Shown here: positions 21,723 through 35,900 of the stretch, in pieces
Numbering within the stretch: the stretch's first letter is position 1
How the letters are laid out: every line of letters begins with the position of its first letter
From: Phanerochaete sordida
Lineage: Eukaryota > Basidiomycota > Agaricomycetes > Polyporales > Phanerochaetaceae
NCBI GenBank assembly: GCA_019973155.2
Contig: BPQB01000021.1
Span: forward strand, 372,001-436,000
Length of the DNA stretch: 64,000 nt
Direction: 5' to 3'
Position numbers and translations under genes: made by a program
The notes under the pieces: model-generated
Told to the model about the DNA's origin: nothing
Databases searched by the model: none
What the model saw: only the letters and a program-made list of their open reading frames with translations

Positions 21723-21803
21723 GGGCACTTGGCGCAGTGGTAGCGCGCTCGCTTTGCATAACAGTGTTGCGAAAGGCCATGGGTTCAAACCCCATAGTGT
21801 CCA
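21723..21803 (+). tRNA. tRNA-Ala (anticodon TGC) with 9-nt intron
   Basis: The acceptor stem GGGCACT pairs with AGTGTCC (one G-U). The D-arm is GCGC-AGTGGTA-GCGC and the T-arm is ATGGG-TTCAAAC-CCCAT. The anticodon loop TTTGCA-T carries TGC at 21755-21757. The mature form needs removal of about 9 nt (21759-21767) between positions 37 and 38, the canonical tRNA intron site. The anticodon stem CTCGC/GCGAA has one C-A mismatch at its outer pair. The yeast tRNA-Ala(UGC) has the same GGGCAC start and GCGC D-stem. Confidence 0.85.
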
Positions 21804-21822
21804 ATCTTCTACTTCTCTAAAG

Positions 21823-21832
21823 TTTTTTTTTT
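21823..21832 (+). terminator. RNA polymerase III T-run terminator
   Basis: Ten consecutive T residues starting 19 bp after the tRNA 3' end. Confidence 0.75.
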
Positions 21833-22592
21833 CGCCCATCTCTGAGACTCTCATGCTGTTAGACCTTAGAACTTAGAAGTTGCGGTAGAGACTTGGACAC
21901 CTTAATGCGACAGACACCGCAGTGCGATACCTGCCTTTTAGTATTAGGCGTGTGCGCGCGCAGCTGCTGTCGCAAACCCGGGTATGGGCTTTCTGGGCTT
22001 TGCTCGAGATACTTTTTGTCATAGCAATATATCACGTAATAGCGAGTTGAATTCCGATGCATAAAGACATGCGGTAAATGAACGAAAGAACACGCGAGCT
22101 GCGTTCAGACCTGACCGCGGCGCGCGCGCCTGCTACTACTCTAACAGGCAGATGTCGAAGTCTGTACTATTATTGTAGTTCGGGGCCCAACTTCCAAGCC
22201 TCAGATTGTAGCATATGCATGGACGAGGTTTTCTGTATACACTCACAATATACAGTATCTATAGTGTCGTATGCAAAATGTATACTGTACGCAGGCCACG
22301 GAGTGCTACGTAGAACTCTGACAAGCGGGTCCTGAATGTCACTTGTGACTTACGACTGACCGGAATGGCTGTTTTGGCGGCACTATAATTGGCACGTGCT
22401 CATGCCATGCATTGTGTGCATGAGATTACGGGCAGAGCTATGTAGCTATACAGGGTATGTGAGATATACGAAGACTGCGGCGGCGGCCGGAATTACTGCT
22501 ACAACGTATGAATTGAGTGTCCTTGTTCGAATGATGTCAACGAACGATCATGTCAGTCGTCAGAAAGACAGCGCATCATGCATTCCTACGTC
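21833..22592. other. Intergenic, no gene seen
   Basis: Contains the 3' end of the MFS gene on the minus strand. No coding or repeat signal identified. Confidence 0.5.
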
Positions 22593-24676
22593 CTATTTTT
22601 CCGCCTTGACACTGGCCGCAGGGCTCGCGCCCGCGGTCCTGCGGCTCATCATGCGTATGCGCTCGCCGTAGAGCCAGAACAGGATGAGTGCGGGGCAGCC
22701 GACGCCGAGGCAGAACGCGGCGAGGATGGTGTCGCCCTTGCCGTAGCCGAGCGCCTTGTACATGTACGGCGCGAAGAGCGGGAAGCCGAAGCCCGCGAGG
22801 CTGCGGAAGCACGAGACGGCCGCGAGCGCGCTCGCTGCGTAGCGCGGGAACGAGTCGATCACGTACGCCTGCAGCCCCTGGAACGACGACGCGGCGCCGA
22901 AGCCGATGAGCGCGAAGCCGACGTCCGTCGCGACCCACTGCACACGCTCCTGCGCGCACCAGCCCGTGATGAGCAGCCCGACGGGCAGCATGTATGTGCC
23001 CGGGATGACCGGGACTAGGTGCCAGTCAATTAGGTGCAGGAGATGAGAAGAAGGGATGGACTCACGAAGACGGTACTCGGGCTTGCCTACGCCGTTGTTC
23101 TTCTGCGTGTAGTACCTGTAGACGCTGTCGAGGACGCGCGAGTTGATCTGGGTCGCCAGACTCAGGCCAATACCCTGCGCGCTCGTCAGAACAAGAGAGA
23201 GTGAGTTAAGACATGCGAACTTACCAAGGATATATAGTGCAGGCCCACGATGCCGATCCTCTCGTGATACACGTCCGTGTAGATGGTTGGGATGGTCGTC
23301 AGCACCACTGGATGTCACTCATCAGCGGCACGTATGTCGCGACCACTGGCACCACTTACGGTACACCGTGCCATAGACGAAGGCCAGGTAGACACCAAAC
23401 AGCTGGATGATAGGCTCTTGGGCGAACAGCACAAATGGCCGGCAGAGCGCGCGGAGGAGGAACTCCTTCCAGCTGACCTCGCCCTTCTGGACCTGGAAGA
23501 CGGTCTTTACACGCTTCGCGCCACCCTTCTCGGGGTCTCCGGCGAGCTCCTTGCGGATCCGGTGCGCCTTCCACTTGAGGAGGACCGGCGCATACGCTAT
23601 GCCCACATCAGCACGATCTCCACAAAAACAAAAATCACGGCACACGCACTCTCACGGAGGAAACGCAGCCCCGCGAGCTGCACGAGCGCGTCCGCAATCG
23701 TCACGCTCCAGAAGACCCAGCGCCAGGTCGACTTCTCCGCGATCCAGCCGCCCGCGATGGGGCCAACCGCGGGCCCGAGCAGCGGCGCGAGCGAGTAGAT
23801 GCCGACGGCCTTGCCGCGCTTGTCCGCGTTCCACATGTCCGCGAGCACGCCGCCGCCGATCGACAGCGGCGCGCTGCCGCCGAGCCCCGAGAGGAAGCGG
23901 AACGCGATCAGCTCGCCCTTGTTCTGCGCGAAGCCGCACGCGAGGTTGAAGACTGGAACAGACTGCTGTTGGGTAAGGGACGGGAATGAGAGGAGCGCTG
24001 GACGTACTTAGGAATAAAAGGTTCGCGAGCTGCAAGACTCTAGAGCGACCATAGATCTCGCTCAGTGGGCCAAGAATTAAAGGGCCGATAGCTGAGAGTA
24101 TCCATGCTTAGAGTGTCAGAGATCCGCTGGTCATTGATGCTCACCGTATGCTAATACATAGACTGATATTGTGAGAGCCACTTCTATTTCTGACGTGATG
24201 TTTAGATCTTGCGCGATCTGGAAGGATGCTGGCGCGACCATAGACGAGGCCACGGGTGACATGAACGTGAACGACGAGACTGCAAGAGCTGCTGCCCACT
24301 TCTTGCTTTCCGACCAGCTTTGGAGACGTCAGAAGATGAGTGAGAAGGTAAATTTTGCGACGCACTTTTTTGGATTCTCTGGATCATCAGGACCGTCCCA
24401 ATCTACGACTACCAGGTCGTCGTCTACACTTGACTGTGGCTGCGGCTGGTCGTCTACCGATGCGGACTTGGTAGACTCCGCGCGGGCACTTGCCGTCCTC
24501 TCAGTCCGCGGCAGTTCGCTGTCTGGCTGTTCCGGGTCGGCTACCATACTCGACGCGAGGGTCGTATGAGACCTATGTGGTGTTTGCGCCTCGCCGAGGT
24601 TGAGGTGCGTGCGCGACTGGTTCTCGCGAAGGGTGCTGTCTAGCGATGGTTGGGGGGTGAGGCCGCGGTTCGCCAT
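22593..24676 (-). CDS. MFS transporter, DHA1 drug:H+ antiporter family
   Basis: Eight exons (24366-24676, 24145-24317, 24008-24106, 23650-23952, 23360-23596, 23225-23307, 23066-23174, 22593-23014) give 578 aa. The cytosolic N-terminus ends in the family signature VDWDGPDDPENPKNWS. The TM2-3 loop carries motif A-like GPLSEIYGRSRV. TM5 has the antiporter motif C-like GPAVGPIAGGWI, followed by RETYAPVLLKWKA. The second half has PEYRL and GLQAYVIDSFPRYAASALAA. It is probably a plasma-membrane exporter of drugs or organic cations; the substrate is unknown. TATA-like GATAAAAG lies at 24728-24735 (minus), 52 bp upstream. The 38-bp intron at 24107-24144 is the shortest in the window. Confidence 0.92.
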
Positions 24677-26036
24677 TTTTAGGGCTGAGGGAGAGATACG
24701 AAGAGCTGGGGTTCCCGCTCCAGATCGCTTTTATCCATAATTCTGAGGAGGAGCGAGATGCCTGTTCCACCGTGCTCGCTTCCCAAATATGTCAAGTGTC
24801 CCCTCATCGCGTCTCTCGCGCCTTTCGCGCCGCTCGCGTCAGCATGCTCCTGTCAGCGCCGTACGTCTACAGGCCCTAGTCCTGCCTATTCAGACGGCCT
24901 GGGGGATACCAGAAAGCTCTTTCGGGCTCCAGAGAAGGTGCCCTCGAATTTTACGCATTTTCTAGGAGGAAAATGGGCTCTCTCACGGAGGAGAAGGAAG
25001 TGTCAAGGCCTGAAACACTGACGAAGCAAAACTATCAATATATACAATACCGTAAGGTCCACAAAAGGCAACATTGCCTTATATGGTGAATTTCTGCTCT
25101 CTATAGGCTGAGGAAGCGTGCTCACTGTGGCTCGAGTATCGACTACTCGCAGTATTTCAACCACGGATATGGCGAGTCTCAAGCAGGCGAACTGCTGGGC
25201 ACTCTCGCAGCGTCGCTGTAGCTAGAGGAAGCTGTGCCGTAGGCACGGGTATCCTGCTAGTACCTGCTAAATTGAGACGAACGGATACTTCCGAGCTCTT
25301 CGTGGCTGGGCGCTTCATACGTTCGCGGCGCGAAGTCCGGGGCAGCGCGCGAGAAACGAGAGCAGCGATGACTGACAGGCCCTGGCAAGTGCCGCGCATG
25401 CGCACCGAGTGTACAGCATTTCTGAGTGTACGGAGGAAATGGCAAGCCTGCGCGGACATGCCCCGACCAGAAGATGTCAGTCGACGTTGCGGCCTCGGCC
25501 CTTCGCTCAATGAGCTTCCGTGCGAAGGTCATCGGCGCGAACTCACTTTACTGCAGAGCTCGAGAATTTTCGTACACTCAGAGGCCAGGAAGCGAACAGA
25601 GAATGTTCTTGGTGATTGAGTGTGCAATCATGGAACCTCCTAGGTTCACCGCGCAGAAGCAGCTTGTCACTTCATATGGTAGCGTTTAATGTGCTTCGAG
25701 CTGACGTCAAGAGTAGGGCTGTAAGAACGTTGTATTCGAAGTAGTGATAGACAAACAGGTCGCGGTAGCTCACAGCCATCAAAGCGCTCTGCAATAGCCC
25801 CAAGGATGTCGTGGGGGGCATGACCTCCCTTGCTTGACTGTCTGGTTCAGGCTGATGACAAAACTCATCTGCGAAGATATCTTGACACGTATGGTCAACT
25901 CACGTTCAAAGGCAGCAGTTGACGTTGTTCATACATAGATAAAGATACATATTGCTTTCCTGCTTCTGGTTATTCAACTTTACGTAACAGAAAGGCAGTC
26001 TCACCTCCTGACGAGCACACATATCCAGAGACGTTC
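24677..26036. other. Intergenic, no gene seen
   Basis: 1.36 kb between the MFS 5' end and the DUF952 3' end. No ORF has recognisable features. Confidence 0.45.
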
Positions 26037-26450
26037 TCAATAGACCAGCCACTCCTCAGCTTGCTTTAAAGCCTGGTCCCAACCATCACCCTCCGTCCTC
26101 TGCCACGCCTGCATACTGTCGACCTCATCGCGCCCCAGCTTCTGGCCGTTGTACAGGTGCGGGAAGAGGCCCTCGCCGGGGCGCGGCCCGCACACCTTCG
26201 CGTCGGGGCTCTCCCAGCGCACGTCCTTCGCAATGGCGGCGTACGGCACGCGCAGTATGTACACGCTCGGGTGGTCCGTGAAGAAGTGCTTGAGCGTGCC
26301 CGGGATCTGCACCGCGGTCGAGAGGTGGATGAAGCCCGACTTCTCGTCGAGCTCACTCACGGGCAGCACGGGTGGGAGCGGCGTCGGCGGCGGCGCGGTG
26401 TACGGCACGAGCTTGTAGACGTATGTCGGGAGTGCGGGGTCGCTGCTCAT
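26037..26450 (-). CDS. DUF952-domain protein
   Basis: A single exon of 137 aa, one of only two intron-free coding stretches in the window (the other is the truncated SDR at the right edge). It starts at the ATG in ACACCATGAGC; no ATG lies further upstream in frame. It matches the DUF952 pattern: YKLV near the N-terminus, SELDEKSGFIHLST, PGTLKHFF and VYILRVPY, then a Gly/Pro-rich stretch with FPHLYNG and a C-terminal acidic helix. Family members are small, soluble and of unknown biochemical function. It lies tail-to-tail with nothing recognised and head-to-head, across 650 bp, with the MAP kinase gene. Confidence 0.8.
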   Translation of the reverse strand: MSSDPALPTYVYKLVPYTAPPPTPLPPVLPVSELDEKSGFIHLSTAVQIPGTLKHFFTDHPSVYILRVPYAAIAKDVRWESPDAKVCGPRPGEGLFPHLYNGQKLGRDEVDSMQAWQRTEGDGWDQALKQAEEWLVY

Positions 26451-27102
26451 GGTGTGCGGAGGCAAAGCGTTGGCGAGGTCGCGACTCGCGCGGACACGCG
26501 ATGACGCAAATTAGGGGCGCTTGCACAGGTAAGAAACACTCTTGTAGTGGTGTAAGTAGCTGCTACTGATACGAGTAACAAATCGGGTTACACGCGGACT
26601 TACCTCGATTTCAGTTCTGCTACTTATCACCGAGTGCTGCCCTGCACTCCGCGGATTTTCTGGAGTTCCCACAAGCATGGCTCGAGGCACATTCGTCGAT
26701 GGTCGTTACGATCCTACATCTGTTCAGCTGTCCGAAAGGCTCCAACGCGACTGATTAACGGGCAAGAACATCGAGTTCGCCCCGACGCGCGCTGTCCCAC
26801 CACATACTAATCCTGATGCAATCGCACAGGGCTAGTCCCATACTTCGCGCCCGACTCTTGTGCCTGCCTTGACGATCGCAAGGATGAACGGGCGTATCAG
26901 CCTGAGCAGTGCCGCAGGACTGTCGCAGGTGTTGACCGTTGCCACTGGCCCGCATCCGCGCCTTCCATAACCGGACAGGCGGTGCCTCATATCGATTGCG
27001 TTTCATGCTGCATCCGCATTGCAGCTCTCTCAAAACCGTATCGCGCGAGCCTGCGCACCCATCCCACCTCTCTCCCGCACACCGACCAGCCCCCGCGCGA
27101 CC
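26451..27102. other. Divergent promoter region DUF952/MAPK
   Basis: No coding signal. It presumably carries both promoters; no clear TATA box. Confidence 0.45.
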
Positions 27103-28856
<1,754 letters not shown>

Positions 28857-30852
28857 GCCCCGCGCGCGCCGCGGCCGGCGTCGCAGCCGCAGGCGCAGTC
28901 GCGCGTCGCGCGTGGGTTGGGCGCGATCGCGCGCTGGCTGCGCCGCTCGCGCGGCGTGGCGCGGAGGTTCTCGGTGTTCTCGACGTCGTGAGGTGCCCAG
29001 CCGCCCCGGATACGGACGCTCCGGAGACTCTCGTGCTTGGATATGTATACCGTTCGTTCGTGGCTCCCGCTCGGTTTTAACTTATGTGGCGTCGTGCGCT
29101 TTGTATTCCAGGTTATCGTTCTTGCTGTAGAGTATGTCAAGGAAATGAAAGCAAAGGAGGTTGTCGTCTACTTACCGTGGGCGTGGTCCTGGACTTGGAG
29201 AATGTTTGCTTCGCTCCCGACTGCATAGTACTATCTTGGTGCGGGCTTCCTCGGTTACGCGTTTTAGTCATGTTGATGCCTCGCCGCTGCCCCAGCTACA
29301 ACGGACCGTAGATATTAGCATCCCTGGCATCCTGCGCTCTTTGAGCGAGCTGGTAACTTTGGCACGCCTCGAGGTTTGGAAGCAGACTTTGGCACAGTTC
29401 CGAAGCTTGGAACGGATCACCAGCTCCAGAAGAACCAAGCACCGACCAGGGGGCCCCAAACTCATCTCGTACAGATTTCGAAGCTTGCTTGAGGAGACGG
29501 GTTTACATGAAGATCCATAACATGGACGTCCATTGATCATTTGACCTCATTGTGCACAGTACCGTCTTCGCCGCAGTCGACGTACCTGTACACCTACAGC
29601 GTCGGTAGTTGCACCTGGCCTGCGGGCGATGCGCCTCTCGCCGACATTTTTCGTGCCGATGACCACGCCGCTGCCTGTCACTGTCTGTGCGCTCCAATAA
29701 ATACGGCAGGCAGCGTTTTTGATGGACGCAATGCACCCGTCATGATCCCCCTCGTTCCTTTGTCTCCTCCCGCCACGTCGTAGCGTCGCATACAGCGACC
29801 CTAGCCGTCCGGCTCAGCCTTCTGGCCCGCAGCGTCAGCTGTTAGCGCATCTGGCTGTTACGAAGCTTCTCCCCGCCGGCTTGGGAACGAAGGTGCACAA
29901 CCGAGGAAACCGACGGGAACGCGTGCTGCGGTCATATGCCCTTTCGGGCGTTGGTCATCGGGATAGGCTATAGTAAACGCAGCGCCGCGTTATGCCCAGG
30001 AGGGTCGGCATGCACAGGTGTGCGCGCATACAACGCGGGCTGGCGAACCAGAGTGCTAATCCAGGCTTACTGGATCATCCTGACTGTGTAGCAATGCGGA
30101 GAGGCGGCAGGAACATGGTTCGATGGCACATCGTCGAGGCGCATGCCTCCGGAGCTCGAGAGAGGATCCCCGGGTATGTGGGCTATGTCAGCTATTCGCG
30201 TACGCGTCCGCCTTACCTACGTGCCTCCGTCGGCCGTTTTCCTGCCACAGCCTTGGACACACAAATCGCGCAAGCTTGCTTACGCCCAGTGGCAGTTGAC
30301 CCGGCTGCGGTAACTGCGACCAGCTCGGGATGAAAAAGACGGGAAGGTGGGTGCCAAGCCTCGGTCCCGGTTACCCCAGTTGCAGTGATGACCGACGTCA
30401 TGTCCAGGCCTCAGACGAGTGACAAACTCCTGCTTGGAGAACGAAAACTTCTGCAACGCTGGCCGCGTCAGAATGCTCTGCCCACGGCCAGTGGCAAGGC
30501 GGCGCGCAGCAGGCCGTGGTCAGCAGGCGGACCCTCGTCATGATTGAGACGTCGGACTCGTCGTGCCAGTCGCCGGCGGCGGCGGCGAGGGCTGCCGGAT
30601 CGGGCCAGGCGGCGCAGCTCCGATTGCGCCGATCGAACTCGACGCGGGGTCTGGACACTTCGGCAGCCTGCCGCCGGGCGCTTCGCCGTAGCGGGTGGCC
30701 CAAACTTGGAGTGGAACTCGAGTTGTGCTTCGTATTCGTGTTTCCGGCGACGGCCATGCTCGGAGGCGGCACAGCAGTAAAACGCTGACTGTGCTTGCAC
30801 CTCTTTCTCTCGCACCACCACCCCTCCCCTCACCACCCTCCAGCCAGACACC
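28857..30852. other. Intergenic, no gene supported
   Basis: The longest apparently empty stretch (2.0 kb). ORFs are short and lack motifs. It holds the 3' flank of the MAP kinase gene and the promoter of the epsin gene. Confidence 0.45.
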
Positions 30853-32575
30853 ATGGGTGTCGGCAACGTCACCAAGAAGACCGTCCGCGCCGCCAAGTCG
30901 GTCACGAAGGGCTATACCAACACCCAGAGCAAGGTCAGGAACGCCACGAAGAATGACCCCTCATTGCCGACCACGCGGGAGCTGAACGAAATAGCCGACC
31001 TGTCATACAACAGGTACGAGACCCTCTCCATCACCGGCGCTTTCGTCCGCTGATGGCGTGTCTTCGGCAGCGTCGACTTCATTGAGATCATGGAGGTTAT
31101 CAGCAAGCGGCTCAACGACAAGGGCAAGGCCTGGCGACATGTGTTCAAGGTGCGTGCTACCTCTATTAGACATGCTGGGCTGGGCTAGACACGTATTACA
31201 GGCCCTTACGGTACTCGAATATCTCCTATTCTGGGGATCGGACAATGTTATCCGATACTGCGAGGACAACCTCTACGAGATCAAGACGCTTCGCGAGTTC
31301 CAGTACATCGACGACAATGCGACTGATTGCGGCATGAACGTCCGCCAGAAGGCGAAGGACATCACGAACCTTGTTCTGAACCCTAACATGCTCAAGAGCA
31401 AGCGTCGCAAGGGCCCACGGCCTACTGCACAGGTCAACGACGAGCTGTACGGCTCGCATAACTCGAGTCCGTACGGCCGTGACCGGGCGCGTAACACGCC
31501 CGATGACGACACACGGCGCGCAATGGCAGAGAGCCGGCGGCAGGCGGAGCAGAAACGCAAGAACTCTGAGGAGGAAGACCTGCAACGTGCCATGCGGTTG
31601 AGTAAGGAGGAGGAGGAGAGGCGCAAGCGCGCCGTCGAGTCGTCGAACGGCGCGCTGTTCAACGACCTCGAGGAACAAAAGTGCGCACGCCCCTGTGTCC
31701 GCTACAGGCCACGACTGACCGCTATGGTACGATAGAGCGAAGAAGGACTTGATCGACCTATCCGACATCCAGATCACGCCCTCGCCCGCCCTGCAGGTGC
31801 AGTACACGGCCTACGTGCAGCCCCAGTACACCGCGGTCCAGCCGCAATACACGCAGCTACAGCCGCAGTACACCCAATTCCAGGCTCCGCTCACGTACGA
31901 CCAGAACTCCGCAGCTCTGCAGGTGCGCGCGCGTTTCATGCTTCTCTTCCCTGGCCTGCCTTGGCTGACCGGACGCCCAGGCGGAGTATCTGCGGCAGCA
32001 GGCCGAGTGGGCGCAGCAGCAGCAGCTCCAGGCGCAGCAGGAGGAGTACCTCCGCCAGCAGTCCTATCTCGCGTACCAGCAACAGCAACTGCAGCAGCAG
32101 TACACGCAGCCGCTGCAGCCGCAAACGACGTCCATCGGGTGAGTATCCGGCAGCTTTGTGGCGTTTCCAGGTCTCGCTGACCGTGCATGTCTGATGGCGA
32201 TGTCCGATCTTCCCACGATACAGATCGAACAACCCCTTCGCGGCGCCGAGCCCGTCGCCCAGCTTGTCTTCGACCTCGACTACCAGCAGCGTCAGCCGCA
32301 CGACATCCCCCGCGACGCCATACTCGGCGCGCTCGCTCAGCCGCCAGGACGATCGCCACGCGCACCTCGCGGGCCTATTCGCGGCGCGCGTCGACGATGG
32401 CGTCGACACGTTCGGCAACCAAGGCTTCCTCAGGTACGCTCGTCGGCCCCGTCAGCTGAGGGTTTGTCTGACGCGTCATCGCAGATATGGCCCGACGGAC
32501 ACTGGCCGGATTGCCGCGACAAAGACCGGCAACAGCAGCGTGTACCTGAGCGCGCAGCACACTGCGGTGTACTGA
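30853..32575 (+). CDS. Epsin (ENTH-domain endocytic adaptor)
   Basis: Seven exons (30853-31013, 31071-31149, 31202-31680, 31736-31922, 31981-32138, 32224-32433, 32485-32575) give 454 aa. The ENTH domain (residues about 10-145) has NDPSLPTTRELNEIADLSYN, VISKRLNDKGKAWRHVFK and ALTVLEYLL, and binds PtdIns(4,5)P2. A ubiquitin-interacting motif follows (EEDLQRAMRLSKEEEE). Then comes a Gln/Tyr-rich region with QPQYT repeats and one NPF motif (SNNPF) for EH-domain partners. It should act at the plasma membrane in clathrin-mediated endocytosis, like yeast Ent1/Ent2. The C-terminus lacks an obvious clathrin box. Confidence 0.93.
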
Positions 32576-32950
32576 CCGACGCCATGACCCGGCCGCTCCT
32601 CACCGCGTTCCTTATTTCTTTGCTTAATCTCTTGTCCCCCTCATCTGTATTTGTATTCCTTGGCCTCGATCCCTGTAGTCTAAATGGATGTAATTCTTAT
32701 GCCGCGGCAGCCTCCACCGCCACCGGCTAATTGCCCGCTCCAGCTGCCGTCTGTCCGACGACGTCGCCCGAGACATCGACGTCGGTGGCGGTGGATTTGT
32801 CGGGCGGGCGGGGCTGGCGGACAGGTCGAGCATTTGGGCGCTTATGCGCGAGCCTATTATGACGCGCTCACGTGAAAGTTGAACTTGAACCACCTCAAGC
32901 ACGGACACCCCCCGACGACGCCCCGACGCCCCTGCTCGTCGCTTTCGACG
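32576..32950. other. Short intergenic / promoter of Bud4-like gene
   Basis: The frame is open from 32879, but the first ATG is at 32951, so this part is treated as 5' leader and promoter. Confidence 0.5.
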
Positions 32951-35900
32951 ATGAGCGCCCTCAATCCCCTTCGCACCTCTTCTGCCAACGACGACCGCAA
33001 AGCGACGACATCCACGACACCCCTGCGCATCACCAAACGTGACTCTCCCACATCTGAGACACGTCCTCCACAACGCATCGCCCTCCCCCGCCGCAATTCC
33101 GCCAGCTGGAAACATGTCATCGAAGGAGGACGAGTCTCCAAGTCCCCGTTCAAGATGCTCAGCAAGTCGAGCATCCCACTGCCAGCGAAATCCACCACAC
33201 CCAGCTCCCCCGTGTTCTCGATGCTGTCGCGGAAAGCGAGCGGCGAGAAGCGACCCCGGCCACCGTCCATGTCTGAGGCTGCGGAGAACGAGTATCCCGC
33301 CCTGCGCAAGCGAAGGCAGTCGCAGGGCCTGCAGGGCTTGACGAACAGGAAGCCTGTCTCGAAGAGTCCGTTCAAGTCTGTCAGCGTACAGAACCAGGCC
33401 AGTGTCTCTCCTACCGGGTCCCCCACCCCCGACGACGACGATGAGAAAGACCTGCCACCCATTCCTCCTCCCAAGGAGCGATTCGACACAGGACGACATT
33501 CGCCGCTTCCTCCACACCGCGGATCCCCTTCCCCCGTACGGCCGTCCCTCGTCTCGCGCCGCCTGCACGGCCCACGTAGTTCACTCACGAAGCGCGAGCG
33601 GAGGAAGACCGTGACGTTCGACGAGACGTGCGACGTCATGGAGTACGACGTCGAGGAGGACAGCGGCTCGCAGCCGTTTGACTGGGTGACGGACGAGGAC
33701 GTTGATGATGACGGGGACGATGATGACGAGAGCGATGAGGACCGCGATCGACGCGTCGATGCGCACGATACACTTGATGACCCGGACACCCCCCACCACG
33801 ACCACGCCCACGACACCCACGACCCACAGCGCGGCCCGCTGCGCGTCCAGAACGCGCGCGACGACCACAGCGACTCAGAGGGCGAAGACGCGCACCACGT
33901 CGGCGATGACAGCATCGCCGGCCTGGTCGAGTCCATGCTCGAGGACACGCGACCGCAGACCCCGCCCCACCACGACTCGGCACTCCCCGATGATCTCGAG
34001 ACCGAGGACGGGGTGCCTTACGGCCGTACCCATCATGCGGAACGGCTAGCAGCAGCGCATCAGCGCCGATCAGAATCCCCGCTTGGCCCCCCGCCCGACG
34101 CGTTCCCCGTAACGACCGCGGGCGTATCAACGCCCGTGCATTCCAGACCGGGCTCGCCGATCGGGTCCGTGTCCCCGGGCTCGCGTGTGCCCCTGGGGCG
34201 ATCGACGCATGCGGAGAGGATGGTGGCGCAGAAGGAGAAGGAGGCGGTTGAGGTGGAAGAGGATGTGCAGCTGATCCCTCTGTCGCCCACACCCGTGAAA
34301 CGCCAGAGCACTGCGCCGCGCTCGACTACCGAGAGCCTCATCCCGCGCTTTTCGCTTGATGCCACGCAGGGTGCAAGGAGTCCTTGTGAGTCTTGTTGGC
34401 CTCTGCTAGTGTCGTCTGCTCATGATTGTCTTCTCTAGCAGCCCCTCTAGCTGTCGGCGACCCATCGCGCGAGTCGTCGTCGGAAGGAGACGCAGATGAA
34501 ATAATCGAGGTACCCACGAAGCCTGAGATGCCCGCGTCCGGCGCAGTCTTTGACATGGACGTCGAGCCGCGCTCCAGCACGGAGAGCAGCAACGGACCCA
34601 TTACTCCGCCAACCTCCCCTCCCCGCTTCGGAATGTCCCTCGGAAACGCAAGCAAGGACAGCTTCACCCATGTGCTGGGGACTGCTCATGCGAACGCCAG
34701 CAGGGAGAGCTTGAACCGCGCTCTCGGTATCACCCATGCTAACGCGAGCAGGGACAGCCTCCTTGGCCGAGGTGGCCTTGGTATGGCCCACGGAAACGCC
34801 AGTCGTGATAGCCTTCTCAATCGCGGCGGCTTCGGCATGAGTCAAGGCAACGCCAGTCGCGACAGCCTTGTCTCGCGGAACTTCACCACGGCCCACGCGA
34901 ACCACAGTCGAGATAGTCTTCCTGGACGGTCTTCGACGCCCACGGAACTCGTTCGCTCCGCATCGCCAACGACGTATCACTCACCTTTTGCTGGCTCCCC
35001 TTTCCATCGCCAGCTGTCACGAAGCCCTTCCCCCTTCGTGCGCGCGGAGTCCCCTCTACACCGCGGCCTTCCGCGCATGGGCAGCTCCACCGACATACAC
35101 AGCGCTGGCGCCAGCCCATCGAGTCGCGGTTCGCCGCGAATCACACGCGAGAACGTGCAGAAGATCCTCCAGCAGCGGAACAGCACCGACAGCCCGCTGC
35201 GTGAGAAAGGAGATAGCTCCTTCGGCGGCCCGTCATCGGCAGAGCTTGGACCTTCGACCGATACCGCCACTAATTCCCCTGCACCCGCCTCCCAGCAGAG
35301 ACCCAGCTCGGCCGCGTCCCGTATTCCTGCACCCAAGCTGACGCGCGACAACCCGACGTTCGACGGTGTCATGTCTCTCGACCCAGAGCCACAGCCCGGA
35401 GACCCGCCGAGACCGTCAGTTGCCACCCGCGCTGCGAGTTTCGGCGTTGGGGGCGACGAACCCGGTAGCTCTGGCCGTCCTGCGTCTTCGGACGACCCCG
35501 ATGACCTCGGTTTCGTGCACCTCGGCGACATGCGGAGCGCGCTGGATCGCCTGATGGCCGATGTGGCGGGAGAGGCGAACATGGAGGCCGATGGACAGGC
35601 GGCGGTTGGGCTGAAGGTCGAGGCTGTTACCGAAGGCGTCAGGGCTCGTCGCCACTCGCTGCCAGACGGCCCTGCCGACGTCTCGATGGAAGGAGTCGTG
35701 ACCGAGAGCCCGGTGGCGATGTCTGCTCGAGGGCAAGATCAAGCGCAAGACCAGGACGCCGCCGTCGGCAGCTCCGCCATGCACATCGACATGCCGTCGA
35801 TGGGCCCCGAAGCCCTGTTGAGCACGAGCTTCATGAGTCCTGTCGAGTCTATCGAGCCCCCGATACGTGCGACTAGCCCGAGGCCGCCCATAGTGAAGGA

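Noticed and set aside
22578..23018. 146-codon plus-strand ORF at the 3' end of the MFS gene
   Set aside because: It is antisense to the last MFS exon, which carries conserved transporter sequence.
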